Position numbers and translations under genes: made by a program
Shown here: positions 5,514 to 13,790 of the stretch, in pieces
Position numbering within the stretch: the stretch's first letter is position 1
How the letters are laid out: each line of letters begins with the position of its first letter
Virus record (IMG/VR): IMGVR_UViG_3300028840_001832
Location: 1 to 41,936 of that record
Strand: one strand, 5' to 3'
Origin: a virus
Length of the DNA stretch: 41,936 bases
Notes under the pieces: generated by a model
What the model was told of the DNA's origin: nothing
Database searches by the model: none
The model's input: the letters and a program-made list of their open reading frames with translations, nothing else

Positions 5514-5620
5514 AATGAAGCATACTTTTAAATATTGGGCTGGGTCAAGAACTTGGACTGGGTATTGGTCTAGGTCTAGGTCTTGGTCTAGGTCTGGGTC
5601 TGGGTCTGGGTCTGGGTAAA
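5368..5620 (+). repeat. Degenerate GGTCTG hexamer array in two blocks, G-quadruplex capable
   Basis: Block 1 (5368-5505) contains 23 consecutive hexamers of the form GGN-NTN (mostly GGTCTG, GGTCTA, GGGCTA). Block 2 (5537-5614) contains 13 more. The two blocks have matching flanks (CATACTT..AAA before, AAAGTATT..AA after), showing a tandem duplication. Block 2 ends with GGG at 5596, 5602, 5608 and 5614 separated by TCT, a textbook G3N3 quadruplex motif. Parts of block 1 (TCTAGGGCTAGGGCTAGG) look telomere-like. The G-rich strand is the coding strand. Confidence 0.85.
5515..5619 (+). CDS. Trp/Ser/Arg/Gly-repeat peptide 2 (possible)
   Basis: The ATG lies two bases after the stop of peptide 1 and opens 34 codons: MKHTFKYWAGSRTWTGYW, then alternating Ser with Arg, Trp or Gly, ending SGSGSGSG. 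It is in the frame of the gene at 5089, from which it is separated by a single TGA at 5347. Low complexity, high Trp/Arg/Gly content and the duplicated 'HT.K(F/Y)W' start are the only clues. It may be a small nucleic-acid- or membrane-interacting peptide, or not a protein at all. Confidence 0.35.
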   Translation: MKHTFKYWAGSRTWTGYWSRSRSWSRSGSGSGSG

Positions 5621-5629
5621 AGTATTTAA

Positions 5630-5713
5630 ATGATTAGTACAAAAGAAAGCATAAGGGCTGCAAGAGCCTATTTATATCTTAAAGGAGTGAGGTTTTGGAA
5701 GAAGAAGAAATAG
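5630..5713 (+). CDS. Very short reading frame after the hexamer array (27 aa)
   Basis: MISTKESIRAARAYLYLKGV and a basic end (RFWKKKK). It starts at the same place relative to the repeat flank (AAAGTATTTAA-ATG) as peptide 2 does, but without a ribosome binding site. Its codons LKGV carry the AAAGGAG used by the TTG start at 5695, so it may simply be leader sequence. Confidence 0.25.
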   Translation: MISTKESIRAARAYLYLKGVRFWKKKK

Positions 5714-5874
5714 ATTGTTTATTTGAAGGTCAATGTTTATCTGCATTGCATAAGAAAGACTTTGACCCTAAGATTGACTGTAAAGCTTGCAGACATAATA
5801 TAGAGTACAAAAAGATGTTTACTGATAAAATTGATTTAACGCCTATTGTAGAAAACAAAATAATTAATGAATAG
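5695..5874 (+). CDS. Small Cys-rich protein (TTG start)
   Basis: 59 residues, TTG start seven bases after AAAGGAG (5681-5687). The sequence holds two Cys pairs, DCLFEGQC near the N-terminus and DCKACRHN about 25 residues later, giving a likely zinc site. It overlaps the start of gmd (ATGAATAG), tying the sugar cassette to the preceding transcript. No family recognised. Confidence 0.6.
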   Translation: MEEEEIDCLFEGQCLSALHKKDFDPKIDCKACRHNIEYKKMFTDKIDLTPIVENKIINE

Positions 5875-6835
5875 AAAAGCTTTAATATTCGGGATAACCG
5901 GCCAGGATGGTTCGTATTTATCAGAGCTATTATTGTCTAAAAACTATGAAGTTCATGGCACTATCCGCAGAGCTTCAACTTTTAACACTGAAAGAATAGA
6001 CCACATATTTAATGATATTAAACTTTATTATTGTGATTTGTCTGACGGATTAAATATATTTGATATTATTAATGATATTAGACCACATGAAATTTATCAT
6101 TTAGGTGCACAATCTCATGTCTTAGTTTCTTTTAAATCTCCAGTATATACAACTAACATTAATTGTTTAGGAACTATCCAAATACTTGAAGCTATTAGAA
6201 AAGTGGATCCTTATATTAGATTTTATAATGCTGCATCAAGTGAAATGTTTGGCAAAGTCCTGGAAGTACCACAGACAGAAACTACACCTTTTAATCCTGT
6301 TTCCCCTTATGGTTGCTCTAAAGTATATTCTTATTATGTGACTAAAAATTACAGGGAAGCATATAATATTCATGCTAGTAATGGTATACTTTTTAATCAC
6401 GAATCACCACGCCGGGGTGGCACATTTGTAACACAGAAAATAGTTAAAGGAATAGCAAACATTGTAAAAGGCAAACAGGAATATTTAGAGCTTGGCAACT
6501 TACAAGCAAAAAGGGATTGGGGACATGCCAGGGATTATGTAAAGGCAATGTGGTTAATGCTACAACAAGATAAACCGGATGATTATGTAATTGCTATTGG
6601 AGAGAACCATACTGTAAATGAATTCTTAAATGTTGTTTTAACACTTGCCAGGTTAACAGATAAAAGAGAAAAAATAATAAAAATAAATCCTAAGTATTAT
6701 AGACCAAATGAAGTTGATGAACTTCTTGGGAATGCTACAAAGGCAAGGACTATTTTAGGGTGGAAACCTGAAGTTGATTTTATTTCATTAGCAGAAGAAA
6801 TGTGGAGCATGGCTTTAAATGGTCAAACTTATTAA
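5867..6835 (+). CDS. gmd: GDP-mannose 4,6-dehydratase
   Basis: 322 residues, full length for the family. NAD(P)-binding GITGQDG at 9-15, '[13 protein letters not shown]' (the Gmd-specific segment contacting nucleotide), 'AASSEMFGK' at 122-130, catalytic Tyr148-x3-Lys152 (YGCSK) and 'NHESPRRG' at 177-184, all characteristic of Gmd. It converts GDP-D-mannose to GDP-4-keto-6-deoxy-D-mannose in the cytosol, the common precursor of GDP-fucose, GDP-perosamine, GDP-rhamnose and GDP-colitose. It is first of three overlapping genes whose order (dehydratase, PLP enzyme, Fcl-like) points to colitose. The mannose precursor must come from the host, as no mannose genes are seen. Confidence 0.95.
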   Translation: MNRKALIFGITGQDGSYLSELLLSKNYEVHGTIRRASTFNTERIDHIFNDIKLYYCDLSDGLNIFDIINDIRPHEIYHLGAQSHVLVSFKSPVYTTNINCLGTIQILEAIRKVDPYIRFYNAASSEMFGKVLEVPQTETTPFNPVSPYGCSKVYSYYVTKNYREAYNIHASNGILFNHESPRRGGTFVTQKIVKGIANIVKGKQEYLELGNLQAKRDWGHARDYVKAMWLMLQQDKPDDYVIAIGENHTVNEFLNVVLTLARLTDKREKIIKINPKYYRPNEVDELLGNATKARTILGWKPEVDFISLAEEMWSMALNGQTY

Positions 6836-7931
6836 AAACACTTTTTATAAAGAATCTTTAACTAAAAAAAGATTATGTGATTTTATTCAAAAATCAGATC
6901 AGTTATCAATGGGCGAACAGTGCCGGAAGTTTGAAAAAAAGTTTAGTAATTGGCAAGGAAGAAAGTTTTCTGTATTATTTAATTCTGGATCATCTGCAAA
7001 TTTGGCTCTTATACAATCACTTTTGAATCTTAAAGTTTTAAAGAAAAATATACGGGTTGGAGTATCTGGATTAACTTGGTCAACTAATATCATGCCGCTT
7101 CAGCAGTTAGGATTAAATATAATTCCTATTGATATATCAATCTACACATTAAATATTAATTTAAAAACTATTAGAAAGCATAAAATCGATGTTTTATTTA
7201 TTACTAATGTTTTAGGGCTTTCTTGTGATTTTTGGCAGATAAAAAATTATTGTGATGATAATAAAATACTTTTATTAGAAGATAATTGCGAGTCATTAGG
7301 GAGTACATATCGTAATATTAAACTTGGGAATTTTGGGATGGCTTCAACATTTAGCTTTTATGTTGGTCATCAACTATCTACAATAGAAGGCGGAATGGTA
7401 TGTACAGATAATCAGGTTTTATATAATATGCTAAAGATGGTTAGAGCGCATGGATGGGATAGAGATTTGGAAGTTCCTAAAAATGAATTTTATGATAAGT
7501 ATAAATTTTATTATCCAGCTTATAATTTACGGCCGACTGAAATAACAGGTTTTATCGGTAATCAGCAATTAAATTATATTGATGATATTATTGATTTAAG
7601 ACATATAAATTATGTAAGAATGCGCCGGAAAATGTTAAGTAATAATGATATTTTAAATATAAGCGCACATAATAATATTATATCTAATTTTGCTATACCT
7701 GTTATTTTAAAAACAAAAAAATTATTTGAAAAGTATTTAAAAAAAGTTAACGATTTAGATATAGAAACTAGGCCAATTTTAGGAGGTAATATAACTAATC
7801 ATACTTTTTTTTATAAATATGTATCTTTACCAGTATGTGAAAAAGTATATCAAAATGGATTTTATTTACCTAATAATCCAGATTTAACAGAAACAGAACT
7901 TAAAAAAATTGAAAGGGTGATTAATGGATAA
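6819..7931 (+). CDS. colD: ColD-like GDP-4-keto-6-deoxymannose 3-dehydratase (PLP)
   Basis: A 370-residue DegT/AHBA-type PLP enzyme. 'NSGSSANL' at 55-62 holds the phosphate contacts, 'EDNCESLGS' at 154-162 provides the Asp that pairs with the pyridine ring, and '[17 protein letters not shown]' at 176-192 is the cofactor-lysine motif. At the Lys position there is His184. In this superfamily His instead of Lys marks the 3-dehydrases (ColD, and RfbH/E1), which remove the C3 hydroxyl rather than only transaminate; ColD of E. coli uses His188. With Gmd upstream and a Fcl-like enzyme downstream, this predicts GDP-4-keto-3,6-dideoxymannose formation. The alternative, a perosamine aminotransferase, would need the Lys. 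It overlaps gmd by 17 bases. Confidence 0.8.
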   Translation: MVKLIKNTFYKESLTKKRLCDFIQKSDQLSMGEQCRKFEKKFSNWQGRKFSVLFNSGSSANLALIQSLLNLKVLKKNIRVGVSGLTWSTNIMPLQQLGLNIIPIDISIYTLNINLKTIRKHKIDVLFITNVLGLSCDFWQIKNYCDDNKILLLEDNCESLGSTYRNIKLGNFGMASTFSFYVGHQLSTIEGGMVCTDNQVLYNMLKMVRAHGWDRDLEVPKNEFYDKYKFYYPAYNLRPTEITGFIGNQQLNYIDDIIDLRHINYVRMRRKMLSNNDILNISAHNNIISNFAIPVILKTKKLFEKYLKKVNDLDIETRPILGGNITNHTFFYKYVSLPVCEKVYQNGFYLPNNPDLTETELKKIERVING

Positions 7932-8841
7932 ACAATCAAGAATATTAATAACTGGTGCATCTGGTATGGTTGGATCCAGATTAGTAGAAATAATGAAAAA
8001 GCAGGGATATGTTAATCTCCTTACGCCTTCAAAAAATGAAATGAATCTTTTTAATATGGAGCAAGTTTCCCAGTGGATGTATAAGGTTGATTATGTTATA
8101 CATCTGGCTGCCCTGGTTGGCGGGATCGAAATGAATATGAAGTACCCTGTTAATTTATTTGCTAATAATATCCGCACTACATTAAATGTTATGGACTGCG
8201 CTTGTTTTGCTAATGTTAAGAAATTGCTTTTTATGGGCTCATCTTGTGTTTATCCTGTTGGATATAAATATTCTTTAGATGAATCTTATGTAATGGCTGG
8301 ATCTCCAGAATACACAAATGAAGGGTATGCTTTGGCTAAAATATCAGGTATGAAATTATGTGGTTATTACCGGCATCAGTATGGCAGTAATTTTATTTCA
8401 ATAGTTCCATCTAATATTTACGGTAAAGTTTCACCGGAACCGATACAAAAGAATCATGTAATATCTGCTTTGATAAAAAAAATACTTGAAGCTAAAAAAA
8501 ATAAATGTGAAAGCATTACATTACTAGGAACTGGGGAAGCTAAAAGAGAATTTATCTATGTTGATGATGTATGTGATGCTATTTTATTTATGATGGAAAA
8601 TTACGATGGCATTGGACATATTAACATAGGCACTGGTCAGGTTATTTCAATAAAAGAACTTGCTGAAATGCTTATGACTATAATAAATTATGAATGTGAA
8701 ATTATTTATGATACTAAAAAACCAGATGGATCAATGTTTAAGTGTATGGATGTTTATAAGGCTTCAAAATTAGGCTGGAATGCAAAAACTGCTTTATATG
8801 ATGGATTAAAAAAAATGTATAAGGATTTTATTAGTGATTGA
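7924..8841 (+). CDS. colC: GDP-L-colitose synthase / GDP-fucose synthase-like epimerase-reductase
   Basis: 305 residues of the short-chain dehydrogenase fold. GASGMVG at 11-17 binds NADPH, 'GSSCVYP' at 105-111 supplies Cys108, Tyr135-x3-Lys139 (YALAK) is the reductase pair, and 'KNHVISALI' at 176-184 gives His178. The Cys/His pair is that used by GDP-fucose synthase for epimerisation. After a ColD-type enzyme the same chemistry (C5 epimerisation and C4 reduction) yields GDP-L-colitose, the role of ColC. If the ColD call were wrong, the product would be GDP-L-fucose. It overlaps both neighbours by 8 bases. Confidence 0.75.
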   Translation: MDKQSRILITGASGMVGSRLVEIMKKQGYVNLLTPSKNEMNLFNMEQVSQWMYKVDYVIHLAALVGGIEMNMKYPVNLFANNIRTTLNVMDCACFANVKKLLFMGSSCVYPVGYKYSLDESYVMAGSPEYTNEGYALAKISGMKLCGYYRHQYGSNFISIVPSNIYGKVSPEPIQKNHVISALIKKILEAKKNKCESITLLGTGEAKREFIYVDDVCDAILFMMENYDGIGHINIGTGQVISIKELAEMLMTIINYECEIIYDTKKPDGSMFKCMDVYKASKLGWNAKTALYDGLKKMYKDFISD

Positions 8842-9574
8842 GATATTTATTGCAATAGATAATAATTTCTCTAACCACTGGGAACATGTCTTTAATTCTA
8901 TAAAAGCAAATACAAAAGAAAAAATAAGTTTTAATATTATTTGCGAATCAGATGTTAAAGTTCATGTTTCAGATGCTAATATTAATATTATTAATGTTGA
9001 ACCACAAATAAAACAATATAAGAAATTCAATCTTCAAAGTACACGAGCTATTTATTTACGATGGTTAATACCTGAACTTACTAAAAGTGATAAGGCTGTT
9101 TATTTTGATACTGACGTAATTGTTCTTGGTGATGTAAAAGAGTTATGGGACATTGATTTAAAAGATAATTATATTGCTGCTGTACCATCGTATATTTTTA
9201 AAACAGTCGGCCAAGGTGCTTTTATTCAGGGCGGATGCAGAGAATCAAGAGTTAGAAGTTTCTTATCTGGGCAGTTGGTAATGAATTGCAGAGCCTGGAG
9301 AGAATTTAAATTAAAAGATAAAATGATTGAATTTGCTTTAGATAATAATGTTTTAGATGAAGCACCACTTTCAATTATATGCAATGGCCATATACACGAG
9401 CTAAGTAAATATTGGTGTGTTCCCGCAAATTATATATCAGATGGTTATAAGCATAGTCAGATGTTATATGATTATGATATGAAAAGAGTTAAATTGCTTC
9501 ACTGGTCAGGGCCATATAAACCATGGATAAAACAAGGGAGAAATCATGAGTACTATAAAAAATATATCAGTTAG
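8834..9574 (+). CDS. GT8-family glycosyltransferase
   Basis: 246 residues with the GT8 signature: N-terminal 'IFIAIDNNF', the metal-binding DxD as 'YFDTDVIVLGDVKELW' (Asp92, Asp94), 'LVMNCRAWRE' in the middle, and 'LLHWSGPYKPW' near residue 223, the second metal-ligand motif. These retaining enzymes move galactose or glucose from nucleotide sugars onto LPS cores or glycans. GTG start overlapping colC. It may build the glycan that receives colitose, but the acceptor is unknown. Confidence 0.85.
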   Translation: MIEIFIAIDNNFSNHWEHVFNSIKANTKEKISFNIICESDVKVHVSDANINIINVEPQIKQYKKFNLQSTRAIYLRWLIPELTKSDKAVYFDTDVIVLGDVKELWDIDLKDNYIAAVPSYIFKTVGQGAFIQGGCRESRVRSFLSGQLVMNCRAWREFKLKDKMIEFALDNNVLDEAPLSIICNGHIHELSKYWCVPANYISDGYKHSQMLYDYDMKRVKLLHWSGPYKPWIKQGRNHEYYKKYIS

Positions 9575-10208
9575 CATTACAATACCAACTTTAAAAACAG
9601 AAAAAGAAGTTAAAAAGCAAATGATCGCAGCAAGTCATGTATCTCCAGATTGTGAAGTAATAGCATCTTGTATTAAACAATCAGCAGCTAAGAATCGGAA
9701 TTGGTGCATTGATAATGCAAAAGGTGATATTATTATTATGATGGATGATGATATAACCGGCTTCTTTCCTGGGTGGTGTGACATATTAATTGATGCTTTA
9801 TTTTTTCATAAGGAATTTTCTATTGTATCTGCTAGACCTAAACATGCGGATGGTGGTTATTGTCCGATATTAGGTGATAGTAGCAATCAGCAGAAGATAG
9901 GGGAATACCAAAAATGCATTCATACACCAGCAACGCAATTAAATATTTGTGGTTCTGCCTGTGTTGCCTTTTGGCGTGATTGTGGGATAAGATTTGATGA
10001 AGAATATCAAGGTGCAACTTATGAAGATTCTGATTTTTGTATGCAAATGAATAAAAAGCATCCTGATAAACAAATTGTATTTGCTAATAAATGTGATATT
10101 ATTCACAATGAAGAGAAAAAGGGCCGGGGCGATGGTGTTACAAGTAAGAATAATTACTGGAAACATAACCATGAATACTTTGCGAAAAAATGGGGTATAA
10201 GAATATAA
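9546..10208 (+). CDS. GT2-like (GT-A fold) glycosyltransferase
   Basis: 220 residues. 'SVSITIPTL' begins the nucleotide-binding strand, 'DIIIMMDDDITGFFPGW' at about 61-77 contains the DxD metal site, and 'GATYEDSDFCMQM' supplies the catalytic Asp pattern of family 2 enzymes. It probably inverts configuration while transferring from a nucleotide sugar. It overlaps the GT8 gene by 29 bases with a GGGAGAAATC site upstream of the start. Donor and acceptor are not predictable from sequence. Confidence 0.8.
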   Translation: MSTIKNISVSITIPTLKTEKEVKKQMIAASHVSPDCEVIASCIKQSAAKNRNWCIDNAKGDIIIMMDDDITGFFPGWCDILIDALFFHKEFSIVSARPKHADGGYCPILGDSSNQQKIGEYQKCIHTPATQLNICGSACVAFWRDCGIRFDEEYQGATYEDSDFCMQMNKKHPDKQIVFANKCDIIHNEEKKGRGDGVTSKNNYWKHNHEYFAKKWGIRI

Positions 10209-10226
10209 TTAATGAGGTATAAAGAT

Positions 10227-10550
10227 ATGAATAAATATACAAAATCAATAGCGTTGCGTTTTTCTGGAGAGTATTTAAGACTTTTAGAAAAGAAAGCAGC
10301 ACTGGAAAATAAAACATTATATGAGTTATTAAAAGATAATTGCATAATGTTAGTTGCGGATGGCCTTAGTCGAGCGGACCTTCAGCGGAAAATGTCATTT
10401 ACTGAAAAACAAAGTTTGTATTTTTATGAAGATTTATATGAAAGTATTAATAATGAAATTAATAAATTAAATAAATATAAAAATAATGTTAATAAAATAA
10501 TATTGAAATTGAAAAACTGTTTTAAAGATATTGAAGGAAGTTTTGAATGA
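10227..10550 (+). CDS. Small helical protein, RHH-like N-terminus
   Basis: About 107 residues. 'YTKSIALRFSGEYLRLLEKKAALENKTLYELLKDN' resembles a ribbon-helix-helix (strand then two helices), followed by a long Asn/Lys-rich helix likely to be a coiled coil. The ATG at 10227 is preferred because GAGG (10214-10217) precedes it; an ATG at 10212 is the alternative. It interrupts the sugar genes and overlaps the next one (ATGA), so it may regulate or scaffold them, but no function can be assigned. Confidence 0.5.
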   Translation: MNKYTKSIALRFSGEYLRLLEKKAALENKTLYELLKDNCIMLVADGLSRADLQRKMSFTEKQSLYFYEDLYESINNEINKLNKYKNNVNKIILKLKNCFKDIEGSFE

Positions 10551-11410
10551 GAATAGGATTATGGACAAAAACACCTAATCAAATAGTGGGGTGTAAAAAG
10601 GTAGTTGATAACTTAAAAAAAGGGTTTAATGAACTCCATCAGGAATATGTAGAAAATCAGATTGGGGATGTTAATGGTTGTATACATGGGGGAGTGTTAG
10701 CATTACAGCGTTTAGAACTTCCAGAAAAAACATTGATTGGTCCTGAAATAATGGTGCTTCCTTCAGAAAATCAATCTTATTGGTTAAAATATGATAATTG
10801 GTGTCAGCCTTCACGATGGGTGGTAGATTATATGAAAGAGTTCAGGGAAACCAGGACAGCAAATTTTTATGTATGGCCTACTGGTATTGACACTGAAGAG
10901 TTTAAACCACAGCCAAAGATTGATGAATATGATTGCTTTATTTATTATAAGAATGTCACTAAACAAACACCGGTTTATAAACTTGATGCAGTAAAGAAAT
11001 ATCTTGATAATAGAGGATTAAAATATAATGTGATTATTTATGGACAATATCAGGAAAGACAATTAAAAGACTTATGCCAAAGGTCAAAGTTTGCTATATT
11101 TTTAACTGGCACTGAAAGCCAGGGGATCGCATATATGGAAGTACTTGCATCTGGTGTGCCTATTTTTGTATTTGAAGAGAAAGAATTTTCTTATTATGGA
11201 TATAAATTTACTAATAAGAATGTAAGTGCAGCACCATATTTTGATGAAAGATGCGGGGCTAAGGCATTTGATTTATCAGATTTAGATCATTATTTTTTAG
11301 ATAATTTAAATAATTTTAAACCCCGAGATTATATAATGGAAAATCATACTTGTGCTAAGGGAGCGCAGAAATATATTGATATATTAAAGGATTGTCATGG
11401 CTGTAACTGA
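10547..11410 (+). CDS. GT4-family glycosyltransferase
   Basis: 287 residues with the GT-B layout. 'YVWPTGIDTEEFKP' at about 108-121 is the linker motif seen before the C-terminal Rossmann domain. 'FLTGTESQGIAYMEVLASGVP' holds the E-x7-E pair (Glu190, Glu198) that binds the donor nucleotide sugar. The N-terminal acceptor domain is short for GT4 (about 110 residues), giving a compact enzyme. It overlaps both neighbours and is probably part of one polycistronic message. Confidence 0.8.
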   Translation: MRIGLWTKTPNQIVGCKKVVDNLKKGFNELHQEYVENQIGDVNGCIHGGVLALQRLELPEKTLIGPEIMVLPSENQSYWLKYDNWCQPSRWVVDYMKEFRETRTANFYVWPTGIDTEEFKPQPKIDEYDCFIYYKNVTKQTPVYKLDAVKKYLDNRGLKYNVIIYGQYQERQLKDLCQRSKFAIFLTGTESQGIAYMEVLASGVPIFVFEEKEFSYYGYKFTNKNVSAAPYFDERCGAKAFDLSDLDHYFLDNLNNFKPRDYIMENHTCAKGAQKYIDILKDCHGCN

Positions 11411-12137
11411 TTTTTGGAAAGATAAAGTAAAATCAATTGAGCAGTTTTTAAAAGATTATCCAATAGAGGAGTTTTATAAATGCCAGTCTTTAGTATCTAC
11501 AATGTTTTTTGGGGATACTGGAATATTAAAAAAAGAATATGCTTATTTATCTAAGATTGATAAATGGAAAAATGCTATAAAAAATAACGATACTTTTAAG
11601 AAGTACTTACATGATAAATCAACATCAGGCAGCCATATTCATGCCGGTTATCATTTAGCACAGTTTGAAAAATATTGTAATAAGAAAATAGAGGATATGG
11701 ATGTAATTTTAGAAGTTGGATGCGGTTATGGCGCAATGGCTAAAGTATGTTTCCAGGCTGGATTTAAAGGTACATATATTCTTTTAGATTTACCAGTGAT
11801 GTCTAAAATACAAAAGCATTATTTAAGAGAATATGAGAGTAATTGCCATTTTGTTAATGAATTAATCCGTATACCTTCAGCTGAAATATATAATTCATTG
11901 TTTATTTCTACCTGGGCAGCATCAGAAATGCCGGTAAATTATAGGGATGAAATAATGGATAGATCTTTAGAATATAGCAATATTCTTTTGGCATATCAAT
12001 GCTTTTTTGAAAATATGAATTTGGAAATATATTTTAATAATTTTAAAAATAATAATTTACAATTTAAATGGCATAATATGATAATAGATGTTATGGATTC
12101 TAATCATAGGTATTTATTCGGGAAGAAAAATGATTGA
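11397..12137 (+). CDS. Putative sugar O-methyltransferase
   Basis: 246 residues with a SAM-binding 'VILEVGCGYGAMAKV' (motif I, around 104-117) and 'TYILLDLPVMSKIQKHYL' (motif II acidic residue at about 131). This combination, with 'STWAASEMP' later, matches putative sugar O-methyltransferases found in O-antigen and capsule loci. It would cap or decorate a glycan made by the neighbouring transferases. The start overlaps the GT4 gene by 14 bases and the end overlaps the next gene (AAAATGATTGA). Confidence 0.75.
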   Translation: MAVTDFWKDKVKSIEQFLKDYPIEEFYKCQSLVSTMFFGDTGILKKEYAYLSKIDKWKNAIKNNDTFKKYLHDKSTSGSHIHAGYHLAQFEKYCNKKIEDMDVILEVGCGYGAMAKVCFQAGFKGTYILLDLPVMSKIQKHYLREYESNCHFVNELIRIPSAEIYNSLFISTWAASEMPVNYRDEIMDRSLEYSNILLAYQCFFENMNLEIYFNNFKNNNLQFKWHNMIIDVMDSNHRYLFGKKND

Positions 12138-13113
12138 TTTAACTAAAAGAGAACCTGATTATACACATGATATTTCATCTGTTTGGATAGATGAACATTG
12201 TATATATAAACGAGGGCAGACCTGGGCTATTAAAAGAGAGCTTGAATGTTTATCTAGAATGTCAGATACGGGTTATGTTCCCTTAGTTGAAATATATGAT
12301 ACACATACTTTAAAGATTCAAAGGATAAGGCCAAATCCAGTTACAAATACTAAAGAATGGATGAGCCATTACCCCAAAGTATTAAAAGCACTTAAAAAAA
12401 GAAATATTAATCATTGTGATTTAACATCTTCTAATATTATCCCGTATAATAACAAGCCATTTATTATTGACTTTGGTGAAAGTTTAGATTTAACCGATAA
12501 AATATCAAAACCAAAACGGCCACACGGGGACCTATTCTGGTTATATCGTGGTATGATACACCACTTAGATCAGAGCCGTTATCCTGTATATTTTAATCAG
12601 CGTGCGCCGGAGATGTGGCATATTATTAAAAAGACTATACCGCAGAACATTGATTCAATTATGGACTTGGGTGCCGGGCATTGTGATCTTGCTATTAGGT
12701 TTATGATGGATAAAAGGTGTATCGGTTTGTTAGTTGAAAAGGATGAGCAGCTTAAAAAAGATATGACATTTACAATGGCCAATATCCCCGGTGGGGTTGA
12801 TTCCCACTTTATAGGCGATAGTATAGAACAAGTTATAAAAGAGGACATTAAAATTGATATAATGATATGCTGTTCAGTATTGCCTTATCTTGATACTAGT
12901 TTAAGAAAAAGAGTTGTTGAATATATGGTTAGAAATAGTAAAATATCTTATATAGAAATACAATATGAGGGTGATGGTCCTGGACAAATGAAAAATGAAT
13001 CTATAGCACATAATTTTTTAATAGGATGTGGATTCACAACGGTTGAAGTTATTGGTGAAACTTTTGTTGAAACCAGGAATAAATATAGACAAATTTGGAA
13101 ATGTAAATGTTAG
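12130..13113 (+). CDS. Kinase-like and methyltransferase fusion protein
   Basis: 327 residues with two recognisable domains. Residues 1 to about 145 look like a small Kdo/RIO-type kinase: Lys27 or Lys35 near 'IKRELECL', the catalytic 'NHCDLTSSNII' at 94-104 and the metal-binding 'IDFGES' at 113-118. Residues 155-327 form a Rossmann methyltransferase with 'SIMDLGAGHCDLAIRFM' at 176-192 as motif I and 'IDIMICCSVLPYLD' as motif IV. The ATG at 12130 follows GGAAG; an in-frame ATG at 12088 is embedded in the previous gene. The likely task is phosphorylation and methylation of a glycan end, as in terminators of O-antigen chains, but the substrate is inferred only from the neighbourhood. Confidence 0.7.
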   Translation: MIDLTKREPDYTHDISSVWIDEHCIYKRGQTWAIKRELECLSRMSDTGYVPLVEIYDTHTLKIQRIRPNPVTNTKEWMSHYPKVLKALKKRNINHCDLTSSNIIPYNNKPFIIDFGESLDLTDKISKPKRPHGDLFWLYRGMIHHLDQSRYPVYFNQRAPEMWHIIKKTIPQNIDSIMDLGAGHCDLAIRFMMDKRCIGLLVEKDEQLKKDMTFTMANIPGGVDSHFIGDSIEQVIKEDIKIDIMICCSVLPYLDTSLRKRVVEYMVRNSKISYIEIQYEGDGPGQMKNESIAHNFLIGCGFTTVEVIGETFVETRNKYRQIWKCKC

Positions 13114-13790
13114 AGTTTAAAGATATTATTAATAAACATAAAGGAATAACAGCCCGAATTATAGGATTAGGCCCCAGCCTGGAGCAGCACCTTGATGATT
13201 TGAGACAAAAAGAAGATGATATTTATTTTTCCTGTAATGCTTTTGATGAACTAATAGATCTCGATATTGATTACTGGGTACTTGCAAATGCTAATCCAAA
13301 GTTTGATATACTAACTAATCATAAAAGATATAATGATTATGGTAGAGCAGTTGTTTTATATAAGAGTATGAAGGGCAGAGAATGGGAAAATGAAGTTGAA
13401 AAAGTGCTTAACGTTCCTTTCCTTACGTATTCAAATAGATTCCCAGATGAAAAGAAATCAATACAATGGCAGTTTGCCAAATATACTGGTAACAATAAAA
13501 GCTATTCTTCTGGAGCTACTGTTGCAATCCACATGCTGGCATTTGCTATTATCATGGGTTGCAATCCTATTTATATTTATGGTGTGGACCTGGATTATAT
13601 CACCAATGGAGCTTATGTTAATAAGCTGGATCATAAAGTAGTTAACCCAGACGGCACACCGAATCCAACATCATACATGGAAATATACCTATCTGAAATA
13701 CTTTATTCATTTAGAGTAATAAAAGAGGCCGTGCCTGACATTATAATAATTAATAAAAGCACTAAAAATTTAGGGGCAATTTTTGATTAA
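13107..13790 (+). CDS. MptE-like / DUF115-type protein
   Basis: 227 residues beginning with 'ITARIIGLGPSLEQHLDDL' (GxGPSL at 20-25), followed by 'IYFSCNAFDEL' and 'IYIYGVDLDYITNGAYVNK'. This order (glycine-rich nucleotide-binding strand, 'sCN', 'i.lyGvD') is that of 6-hydroxymethylpterin pyrophosphokinase MptE-like / DUF115 proteins, often found in glycan and flagellin-glycosylation loci and related to some glycosyltransferases. A related protein is encoded at 24187 among structural genes. It overlaps both neighbours. The reaction is not certain. Confidence 0.65.
   Translation: MLEFKDIINKHKGITARIIGLGPSLEQHLDDLRQKEDDIYFSCNAFDELIDLDIDYWVLANANPKFDILTNHKRYNDYGRAVVLYKSMKGREWENEVEKVLNVPFLTYSNRFPDEKKSIQWQFAKYTGNNKSYSSGATVAIHMLAFAIIMGCNPIYIYGVDLDYITNGAYVNKLDHKVVNPDGTPNPTSYMEIYLSEILYSFRVIKEAVPDIIIINKSTKNLGAIFD

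Noticed and set aside
12088-12129. Upstream ATG for the kinase-methyltransferase gene
   Set aside because: It lies within the coding end of the sugar methyltransferase and lacks a ribosome binding site; GGAAG precedes ATG 12130.
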